From contig JAGCZE010000050.1 in NCBI GenBank assembly GCA_017960415.1, positions 1 through 9,094 of the forward strand: a DNA stretch of 9,094 nucleotides, written 5' to 3'. Positions 1 to 4,976 of this stretch are shown one piece after another. How positions within the stretch are numbered: position 1 is the first letter of the stretch; each line of letters starts with the position of its first letter. The position numbers and the translations under genes are program-made. The stretch comes from Lachnospiraceae bacterium (GTDB lineage Bacteria > Bacillota_A > Clostridia > Lachnospirales > Lachnospiraceae). Under the pieces are notes generated by a model. That model was not told the origin of the DNA and did no database searches. It was given only the letters and a program-made list of their open reading frames with translations.

Positions 1-70
1 GAAACTCCTTTCTTTACTGTATTTTAGCCACTTCGGGTATTTCAGTTCGATCCCCGTCTCGCGCTCGAAG

Positions 71-115
71 ACAGTACAAAAAGGACATCCGATCGGATGT
101 CCTTTTTTGTACTGT
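71..115. terminator. Long near-perfect palindrome, likely bidirectional terminator
   Basis: A 22-base left arm starting ACAGTACAAAAAGGACATCC (71-92) is matched by a 23-base right arm (93-115) that is its reverse complement apart from one extra base in the A/T run. The arms meet at a central CGATCG with no spacer. On either strand the GC-rich GGACATCC core is followed by a run of T (TTTTTT at 103-108 on +, TTTTT on -), the pattern of a bidirectional intrinsic terminator. It would insulate the operon from whatever lies to the left. The extent of the palindrome, longer than a terminator needs, is unusual. Confidence 0.7.
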
Positions 116-244
116 ACGAGCACGAGGAAACTATGCCTGACGGGCAGATGGGAACTCGAGGCTTGCTTCGCAATTCCTCTGTATCCCATCTGCCGGCATA
201 GTTTCTGCCACGCGATCAAAGATCGCGTGTTGTCTCACGCTCGT
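116..244. repeat. Multi-stem inverted-repeat element (possible MITE or structured intergenic repeat)
   Basis: Three nested or adjacent stems can be read. An outer imperfect stem joins ACGAGC-NN-GAG (116-126) to CTC-NN-GCTCGT (234-244). A long arm pairs 127-137 with 195-205 and, after a 5-base bulge (TGACG, 138-142), 143-153 with 184-194, about 22 base pairs in all; its apex carries a small GAGG/CCTC hairpin containing TTGCTTCGCAA. A third, perfect 9-bp hairpin CACGCGATC-AAA-GATCGCGTG lies at 209-229. The apical 14-mer TTGCTTCGCAATTC (163-176) recurs exactly at 3929-3942 between two operon genes. Open frames across this stretch have no recognisable protein content, so I read it as a structured DNA or RNA repeat. 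No target-site duplication or transposase is visible. Confidence 0.5.
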
Positions 245-406
245 ATTTGGCGCGAAAACTTGGCGACAAATGGAGACAAGTTGGCAACAGGTCATTTTTA
301 TGCCGCTCTGCGGGAAAATCGACGATGTTCTCGGTGGCATTCTTTTCTGGATCGGTTTTGCTGCTTAATGCCCTTACAAATGTCGAGTAAATATTATCAA
401 AATAAC
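245..406. other. Intergenic stretch without a recognisable feature
   Basis: Frames on both strands can be opened through here, but none gives a protein that looks like a known family, none has a convincing ribosome binding site, and they run through the palindromes on either side. I see only a weak ACTTG/CAAGT stem near 260-283. It probably separates the left neighbour from the operon. Confidence 0.4.
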
Positions 407-437
407 AGGCGTTCCGAAGTGGGACGCCTATTTTTTT
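407..437 (+). terminator. Intrinsic terminator upstream of the operon
   Basis: AGGCGTTCC (407-415) pairs with GGGACGCCT (421-429) as a 9-bp stem with one G-U pair and a GAAGT loop, followed by ATTTTTTT (430-437). This is a standard rho-independent terminator reading on the + strand. It lies about 85 bases before the operon promoter and would stop transcripts from the left. Which gene it belongs to cannot be seen. Confidence 0.8.
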
Positions 438-518
438 ATTCTTGCCTTTGACTTGCAAAAGAGATAAACGCAGAATACATGAAACGCTATCGACAGTACA
501 GACGGATAATCCAAAAGA

Positions 519-535
519 CCTATTGACATAGTAGG
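519..535. promoter_or_regulatory. Candidate operator: imperfect palindrome over the -35 box
   Basis: CCTATTGACATAGTAGG is an imperfect inverted repeat (CCTA...TAGG, 4 bp perfect plus one inner pair) that straddles the -35 hexamer. A repressor bound here would block RNA polymerase. Dyads overlapping the promoter are usual for Rrf2-family sulfur and Fe-S regulators such as CymR and IscR, but I cannot assign this site to any regulator. Confidence 0.25.
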
Positions 536-551
536 CGGGTGGTGATAATAT
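523..551 (+). promoter_or_regulatory. Sigma-70/SigA-type operon promoter
   Basis: A perfect -35 hexamer TTGACA (523-528) is followed by a 17-base spacer and a -10 TAATAT (546-551) preceded by TGA (543-545), an extended -10 motif. Transcription should start near 557-560, about 25 bases before the leader peptide start codon. It is the strongest promoter-like sequence I see in the window and would serve the leader peptide and, on read-through of the attenuator, all downstream genes. Confidence 0.85.
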
Positions 552-584
552 AGAATAAAATTTTCCAAGAAAGGAGATATACAG

Positions 585-695
585 ATGCGCAATACCTGTT
601 TTCAAATTGCAAACTGCTGTATGTATTGTCGAATGTTTCTGTACCGGGCATGTAAAGTGGCTGGGATGTTCGCGCGTCTGAAATATCTCGATTGA
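585..695 (+). CDS. Cys/Met-rich leader peptide (36 aa)
   Basis: A short ORF begins with ATG at 585, eight bases after AAGGAG (571-576), so translation should be efficient, and ends at TGA 693-695. Its 36 residues include five cysteines (positions 5, 11, 12, 15, 23) and four methionines including the start; the densest part is NCCMYC at residues 10-15. It resembles no enzyme and has no signal peptide. It lies between the operon promoter and a strong intrinsic terminator just before the first biosynthetic gene, the arrangement of an amino-acid attenuation leader peptide. A shortage of charged tRNA-Cys would stall ribosomes at codons 11-15 and leave 644-653 free to pair with the terminator's left arm. 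Too short for ordinary gene calling. A small metal-binding peptide is an alternative, less likely given the context. Confidence 0.75.
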   Translation: MRNTCFQIANCCMYCRMFLYRACKVAGMFARLKYLD

Positions 696-732
696 TAATG
701 TTTTATAAACGTTAGATGAGCCATATGCCCGG
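644..732 (+). promoter_or_regulatory. Predicted antiterminator pairing in the leader RNA
   Basis: CCGGGCATGT (644-653), inside leader codons 21-23, can pair with ATATGCCCGG (723-732) over ten positions with a single G-U. The second strand includes the first half of the left arm of the terminator hairpin starting at 727, so the two structures exclude each other. Ribosomes held at Cys codons 11-15 would leave the first strand exposed. Ribosomes moving over 644-653, or past it, would favour the longer terminator stem. One caveat: Cys23 (651-653) lies inside the antiterminator strand, so a stall there would have the opposite effect. The pairing is read from the sequence; the regulatory logic is inferred. 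Confidence 0.6.
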
Positions 733-760
733 GAACTTTCAAAAGCTCCCGGGCTTTTTT
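727..760 (+). terminator. Intrinsic terminator/attenuator before the first structural gene
   Basis: GCCCGGGAACTTT (727-739) pairs with AAAGCTCCCGGGC (742-754) with one A-C mismatch, the innermost pairs opening to form the loop, followed by TTTTTT (755-760). It is a strong rho-independent terminator between the leader peptide and the MetY-like gene, and nothing but the 36-codon leader lies between it and the promoter. The T-run abuts GGAGG (761-765), the ribosome binding site of the next gene, so read-through immediately exposes that site. Confidence 0.9.
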
Positions 761-774
761 GGAGGTAAGCGGGT

Positions 775-2004
775 ATGAGGTTCAACACATTGCTGCTGCA
801 CGGAAAGTCGGCAGCTCATAATGCACATGGAGAAATCCTGCCTCCGATTTCGCAGGTGAGTGCTTTCCGTTATGAGAGTATGGAGGAGCTTGAAAAAGTC
901 TTCCAACACAAACGTATGGGATTTGCCTATACCCGTATCGGAAATCCTACCATCGGCGCGCTGGAACAAAAGCTGAATGAGCTGGAAGGCGGTGCCGGCG
1001 CAGTCTGTACAGGCAGCGGCATGGCAGCCATTTCCTCGACACTTCTTGCTATCTGTAAGAGCGGAGATGAGATCATTGTCAGCAGCGGTTTGTACGGCGG
1101 TACGATCGACCTGCTGCATGATCTGGAGAAACTTGGCATTCATGCCGTATTCCATGACGATCTTACGGGTGATGAAGTCAGAAGGCACGTAAATGAAAAG
1201 ACCAGGGCAGTGTTCGGCGAGATGATCTCAAATCCGGCACTGAAGGTTCTTGATGTACCGGATGTATCCGCTGCGGCGCATGAGGCGGGGATTCCGCTCA
1301 TCGTTGATGCCACGACGGCGACGCCTTTTCTGGCCAGGCCGTTAAGTCTGGGCGCGGATGTTGTTATTCACTCTATTTCAAAGTATTACAACGGCGGAGG
1401 CAATTCTATCGGAGGAGTGATCATTGCCGGAAGCAGTTTTCGCTGGGATTCCGGGAAATTTGAAGCGCTGGCTGAGTTTAGGAAATACGGGACCGGAGCT
1501 TTTCTGGTCCGGCTAAGGACGGATATCTGGGAGAATCTGGGCGGCTGTATTGCTCCCTTAAATGCATATCTTTGCTATCTGGGAGTCGAAACGCTGGGGC
1601 TGCGTATGGATAGGATTTGTAAAAACGCTGACAGATTGGCTAAGGCCCTCGATTCTTTGTCCGGCATCGCTGTAAATTATCTGACGCTGCCCTCGAATCC
1701 TTATAACAGGTACGTGAAAGAAGAGCTTAACGGTTACGGGGGCGGGATACTGACAATACGCGTCGGCTCTAAGGAGAAGGCGTTTAAGATCATCAACAGT
1801 CTGAAATATGCCGTTATAGCAAGCAATATCGGAGACGTCAGAACGCTGGTCATTCATCCTGCTTCAACGCTGTATCTCCATTCGGGAGAGGACGGAACAC
1901 GCGCCGCGGGAGTGTATGAAGATACCATTCGGGTGAGCGTTGGGATAGAGGACGCGGAGGATCTGATCAATGACTTTACGGAAGCGATTCGGTTCGCCGA
2001 ATAA
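775..2004 (+). CDS. metY: MetY-like O-acetylhomoserine sulfhydrylase (Cys/Met metabolism PLP enzyme)
   Basis: A 409-residue fold-type I PLP enzyme of the cystathionine gamma-synthase/MetY family. Start ATG at 775 follows GGAGG (761-765) with a 9-base spacer. Visible landmarks: FNTLLLHG at the N-terminus, Tyr52 and Arg54 in YTRIGNPT (PLP phosphate contacts across the dimer), TGSGMAA at 79-85, Asp178 in VDATTATP (pyridine nitrogen), the PLP lysine Lys203 in HSISKYYNGG, and the C-terminal VIHPAST and RVSVGIED motifs. MetY enzymes add sulfide, or in Wolinella a carrier thiocarboxylate, to O-acetylhomoserine to give homocysteine. A JAMM protease and an E1-carrier fusion directly downstream point to the thiocarboxylate-dependent version. 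The segment after the lysine reads NGGGNSIGG where the family often has GGH; its effect is unknown. Cystathionine gamma-synthase or gamma-lyase activity cannot be excluded by sequence alone. First gene after the attenuator. Confidence 0.85.
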   Translation: MRFNTLLLHGKSAAHNAHGEILPPISQVSAFRYESMEELEKVFQHKRMGFAYTRIGNPTIGALEQKLNELEGGAGAVCTGSGMAAISSTLLAICKSGDEIIVSSGLYGGTIDLLHDLEKLGIHAVFHDDLTGDEVRRHVNEKTRAVFGEMISNPALKVLDVPDVSAAAHEAGIPLIVDATTATPFLARPLSLGADVVIHSISKYYNGGGNSIGGVIIAGSSFRWDSGKFEALAEFRKYGTGAFLVRLRTDIWENLGGCIAPLNAYLCYLGVETLGLRMDRICKNADRLAKALDSLSGIAVNYLTLPSNPYNRYVKEELNGYGGGILTIRVGSKEKAFKIINSLKYAVIASNIGDVRTLVIHPASTLYLHSGEDGTRAAGVYEDTIRVSVGIEDAEDLINDFTEAIRFAE

Positions 2005-2428
2005 GATCATCATCGGAAAAGACGCCTTTGAAAGGCTTAAGGATCTGGCCGTGAAGGCTTACCCGAATGAGGCTTGCGGGATAATGCTGGGTGACGGCGA
2101 TAATGGCCCGGTTCGTGAGATCTGGCCTGTGAAAAACACGGAAGAGGATGAACCCGGATGGCTTTTCAGGACGGAACCGCTTGAATTGTACCGCCTTGAA
2201 TTGCGGGCGGAAAAAGAGAACAAGACGATAATCGGTTTTTATCATTCTCATCCCGACGCGCCTGCTGTGATCTCCTCGGAGGATGAGAAGTATCTGGTTC
2301 CGGGAATGATCTGGCTGATAGTATCCGTGTATCACGGAGTAGCAGAAAAGACCGCGGGGTATCTGAAGGAAGCAGCGGACGGCGAATTGGCAAAAATAGA
2401 GATTGAGACGGAGGATAACGTGAAATGA
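1970..2428 (+). CDS. JAMM/JAB1 metalloprotease (Mec+/HcyD-like), module 1
   Basis: A 152-residue zinc peptidase of the JAMM (Mov34/MPN, JAB1) family. The full motif is present: Glu34 in NEACGIM, His92 and His94 in HSH, then seven residues to Ser102 and Asp105 (HSHPDAPAVISSED). Start ATG at 1970 follows GGAGG (1956-1960) and lies inside the end of the MetY-like gene, a 35-base overlap; the stop overlaps the next start as ATGA. Such tight packing implies translational coupling. In known systems these peptidases cut the isopeptide-like bond that releases Cys from CysO (Mec+) or homocysteine from HcyS (HcyD), and HcyD also trims the carrier's C-terminus. Next to a MetY-like enzyme and a carrier-E1 fusion, the likely job is release of homocysteine and perhaps processing of the fusion after Gly89. 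Confidence 0.87.
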   Translation: MTLRKRFGSPNKIIIGKDAFERLKDLAVKAYPNEACGIMLGDGDNGPVREIWPVKNTEEDEPGWLFRTEPLELYRLELRAEKENKTIIGFYHSHPDAPAVISSEDEKYLVPGMIWLIVSVYHGVAEKTAGYLKEAADGELAKIEIETEDNVK

Positions 2429-3882
2429 AAGTATATGTCTCGGCTACGCTAAGGAACTTTTTTGGGAGAAATCCATCAGTTGAAGTTCCGCGCGAGTCGA
2501 TCAGGGAGATCATAAACCGGCTGACGGACGAGTATCCGGAAGCAAGAAAGGTGCTGTTTGACGAACAGGGAAAACTCAGGGGATTTATCCGTATCTACGT
2601 GGGAGAGGAGAATTTCACGAAGGAAGAAAAGTGGGATGAAAAGCCTGCTCCGGATGCGGAGATACTGCTTCTGCCGGCCATCGCGGGCGGAGCGCCGAGA
2701 GAAAGCATCATATCCGATGAAAGAAGGAAGTCGGTGCTTTTGGATGATTCGGAAGTGGAACGCTTCGGAAGACATCTCCTTCTGAAGGATATCAGCGTAA
2801 AAGGGCAGAAAAGGATCAAGGCGGCCCGCGTGGTCGTGGTCGGCGCCGGTGCGCTCGGATCTCCTGTGATCCAATATCTGGCTGCTGCAGGCGTCGGAAA
2901 CATAAAGATCATAGATTTTGACGAGGTGTCCCTGGAGAATCTGCAGAGCCAGGTGCTCCACACGCTCAGGGATCTGAAGCGTCCGCAGGTGGCATCGGCA
3001 ATGGATAAAGTCAGAAACATTAACAGGAATATCAATCTTGAAGCGGAAAACTTAAAGCTTACGGCAGACAACGTTGTTTCAGAGATCGACGGTTACGATC
3101 TGGTGATCGATTGCACGGACAATTACAAGGCAAGGTATCTTCTGAGCGATGCTTGCGTGCTCTGCGGCATTCCGCTGGTGTTTGGCGCGATTTACCAGTT
3201 TGAGGGACAGGTCGGTATCTTTAATCTGGACGGCGGACCGTGTTACCGCTGTCAGTTTCCGGAACCGCCGGAGGCGGGACTCGTTCCTACCTGTGCGGAG
3301 GGCGGTGCCATCAGCCCGCTGCCGGGCATTATCGGTAGTATTCAGGCGAACGAAGCGCTTAAATTGATACTTGGGATTGGAGAGCATCTGGACGGAAAGT
3401 TTCTGGTTGTGGACAGTCTGTATCTTCACTCAAGGATCATTCCCGTGAAGAAGGATCATAACTGCCCTGTATGCGGGAGAAATGCATCTATCACAAGAGT
3501 GGAGGATTATGATTACGAAGACTTCTGCGGTCTTAAGGTGAAGGAAGAAGAGGTACCGATCGAAGGCTTCACACCGGAAGAGCTGGCAAAGAGAATAGAG
3601 AGGGGCGACCGGATCACTCTGGTTGATGTGCGTGAACCTCATGAAAGGGCAATACTCAGATTCCCGAACACGAGCGTCAGTCCAATCGGACAGCTGGCCC
3701 GCAGGAAAAATGAGCTGGATCCCGAGGTGGATACAATCTTTATCTGCAAGGAGGGCAAGCGCAGCATACTGGCCATTAACACCCTTCGTGAGGCCGGTTA
3801 TGTGGGACCCATGTATAATCTCAAGGGCGGCATTGATGCCATGAAGGACATCATCTTCTCACATGAAGGTGCATGGCTGTAA
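2425..3882 (+). CDS. Sulfur carrier (MoaD/CysO-like)-E1-rhodanese triple fusion
   Basis: A 485-residue three-domain protein. Residues 1-89 form a beta-grasp sulfur carrier ending in LLLPAIAGG, like MoaD/CysO, but the Gly88-Gly89 pair continues into a linker (90-107). Residues about 108-360 are a ThiF/MoeB-type activating enzyme: nucleotide loop GAGALGSP (140-147), zinc cysteines 273/276 (CYRC) and 347/350 (CPVC), and the catalytic-type Cys290 in LVPTCAEGG. Residues about 378-485 are a rhodanese domain with active-site loop CKEGKRS (Cys441). E1-rhodanese pairs (MoeZ, MOCS3) adenylate a carrier C-terminus and load it with sulfur from a persulfide. Here carrier, activator and sulfur donor share one chain. 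To be thiocarboxylated the carrier must have a free Gly-Gly end, so either a protease, plausibly the overlapping JAMM gene, cuts after Gly89, or this domain is structural and the enzyme serves another carrier. Start ATG overlaps the upstream stop by four bases. Confidence 0.88.
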   Translation: MKVYVSATLRNFFGRNPSVEVPRESIREIINRLTDEYPEARKVLFDEQGKLRGFIRIYVGEENFTKEEKWDEKPAPDAEILLLPAIAGGAPRESIISDERRKSVLLDDSEVERFGRHLLLKDISVKGQKRIKAARVVVVGAGALGSPVIQYLAAAGVGNIKIIDFDEVSLENLQSQVLHTLRDLKRPQVASAMDKVRNINRNINLEAENLKLTADNVVSEIDGYDLVIDCTDNYKARYLLSDACVLCGIPLVFGAIYQFEGQVGIFNLDGGPCYRCQFPEPPEAGLVPTCAEGGAISPLPGIIGSIQANEALKLILGIGEHLDGKFLVVDSLYLHSRIIPVKKDHNCPVCGRNASITRVEDYDYEDFCGLKVKEEEVPIEGFTPEELAKRIERGDRITLVDVREPHERAILRFPNTSVSPIGQLARRKNELDPEVDTIFICKEGKRSILAINTLREAGYVGPMYNLKGGIDAMKDIIFSHEGAWL

Positions 3883-4016
3883 ATGAAGATAGTAAGGTCT
3901 TTTAAGGACTTAACTATATAATCGCGAATTGCTTCGCAATTCGCGAGGCTAATGTAAATCAGAGGAGCCCCGGCAAAATGCCGGGCAGCAAAAAGAATCA
4001 GGAGGAAAGAAAAGAG
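3883..4016 (+). promoter_or_regulatory. Intergenic control region before the encapsulin gene
   Basis: This 134-base gap is the largest inside the operon. It holds a TATAAT at 3917-3922 with no good -35 at 17 bases upstream, a perfect 11-bp hairpin TCGCGAATTGC-TTC-GCAATTCGCGA (3922-3946) and a 7-bp hairpin CCCGGCA-AAA-TGCCGGG (3969-3985). Neither hairpin is followed by a T-run, so they do not look like terminators. Likely roles are RNA processing or stabilisation, allowing shell and cargo to be made at a level different from the upstream enzymes. A separate weak promoter is possible. The encapsulin ribosome binding site AGGAGG is at 4000-4005. Confidence 0.45.
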
Positions 4017-4976
4017 ATGGCGAACGAAACCACAGACAAAAAGGGAGGTATTAATGCTTTAGGTGCACAGGCTGCATACAATCTGGCCAATGTCACCAAG
4101 ACGAAGCCTCAGTATGGAGCTTTGACACCGAAGTGGCTGACTAAGTTCCTGGAGTTTAAGGGTCTTGAGACAGGCCTTTATCGCGTAAATAAGGTTGTTG
4201 AGGGAGAGACACCCCTCGATGTACTCTGCAGCCAGACCAAGAAGTCTGATATCATTCCGCAGGGATACGTTGAGTATGAGACTGAGCCCCGTGAATACAA
4301 ACTGAGCTCGATCTCCACCATCATTAATGTGAATACCGCGGTTGAGGACGTTTACAGCGTACCTTACGACCAGGTTCAGGAGCAGCTTGGTCTTGCGATC
4401 GAATCCTTAAGGGAGCGTCAGGAGAGCCAGCTGATCAACAATGACGATTACGGTCTGCTTAAGAATATTGCGGATTCCCAGAGGATCCAGCCCAGAAACG
4501 GCGCACCTACGCCCGATGACCTCGACGAACTGATCACCAAGGTATGGAAGGAGCCCTCATTCTTCCTTGCGCATCCCAGAGCGATCGCCGCATTTGAGAG
4601 AGAATGCACGAAGAGAGGAGTTCCGCCGGTAGTTGTAAATATTGCGGGCGGCACTTTCCTGACATGGAGAGGCATCCCTATCATTCCTACGGATAAGTTG
4701 CTGGTGGACGGACTTAAGAATCCGAAGTCTCAGAATGGTAAGACGAACATTCTGCTGATCCGTACCGGAGAGGCGAAACGTGGTGTTATCGGTCTGTTCC
4801 AGGCCGGACTTAAGAATGAGCATTCCAGAGGTCTTTCCGTTCGTTTCAGAGGTATCGATGACAAGGGAGTTGCATCTTATCTGTTATCATTATACTGCTC
4901 AGCCGCAATTCTTGCTGATGATGCAATTGCCGTTTTGGAAGATGTAGAGGTTGGAGAATATTATGACTACGATTGA
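4017..4976 (+). CDS. Family 2A encapsulin shell protein (SrpI-like, HK97 fold)
   Basis: A 319-residue encapsulin nanocompartment shell protein. Recognisable family 2A segments are the N-terminal arm (AAYNLANVTKTKPQ), TPKWLTKFLEFKGLETGLYR and, near the C-terminus, SVRFRGIDDKG followed by ASYLLSLYCSAAILADDA and VLEDVEV. The length fits family 2A, with no room for the cyclic-nucleotide-binding insert of family 2B. Family 2A proteins assemble into icosahedral shells and package cysteine desulfurase; the next gene is exactly that and overlaps by 14 bases. I chose ATG 4017 because AGGAGG (4000-4005) lies 11 bases before it and the resulting N-terminus matches the family. An in-frame ATG at 3978 would add 13 residues (MPGSKKNQEERKE) but sits in a hairpin loop. 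Shells of this family are reported to hold elemental sulfur. No signal peptide; cytoplasmic. Confidence 0.93.
   Translation: MANETTDKKGGINALGAQAAYNLANVTKTKPQYGALTPKWLTKFLEFKGLETGLYRVNKVVEGETPLDVLCSQTKKSDIIPQGYVEYETEPREYKLSSISTIINVNTAVEDVYSVPYDQVQEQLGLAIESLRERQESQLINNDDYGLLKNIADSQRIQPRNGAPTPDDLDELITKVWKEPSFFLAHPRAIAAFERECTKRGVPPVVVNIAGGTFLTWRGIPIIPTDKLLVDGLKNPKSQNGKTNILLIRTGEAKRGVIGLFQAGLKNEHSRGLSVRFRGIDDKGVASYLLSLYCSAAILADDAIAVLEDVEVGEYYDYD

Noticed and set aside
1..26. Possible - strand ribosome binding site (AAAGGAG, complement of 6-12) and TAAAAT (complement of 21-26) for a gene left of the window
   Set aside because: No start codon is inside the window and the spacing from the -10-like box to the site is too short to be convincing; only the sequence to the left could decide.
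25..70. tRNA-like T-loop (CAGTTCGATCCCC) near the left edge
   Set aside because: The bases flanking GTTCGATC do not form the 5-bp T-stem and no matching acceptor or anticodon arm is visible.
107..451. 114-residue + strand ORF, with overlapping - strand ORFs in the same region
   Set aside because: They run through palindromes and a terminator, have no convincing ribosome binding site and give compositions that match no family I know.
448..476. Second promoter candidate TTGACT-17-CAGAAT upstream of the main promoter
   Set aside because: The -10 match is weak and the promoter at 523-551 is far better and better placed.
585..774. T-box, SAM (S-box) or other known riboswitch in the leader
   Set aside because: I could not find the T-box consensus (TGGNACCGCG-like) or an S-box core; the leader-peptide model explains the region better.
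216..788. 190-residue - strand ORF across the leader region
   Set aside because: It lies antisense to the promoter, leader peptide and attenuator and has no recognisable domain; treated as a chance open frame.
2558..2785. 75-residue + strand ORF inside the triple-fusion gene
   Set aside because: It is an alternate frame of a gene with continuous domain content and shows no family resemblance.
3978..4016. Upstream in-frame ATG (3978) as encapsulin start
   Set aside because: It sits in the loop of a hairpin, adds a charged 13-residue tail, and has a poorer ribosome binding site than ATG 4017.
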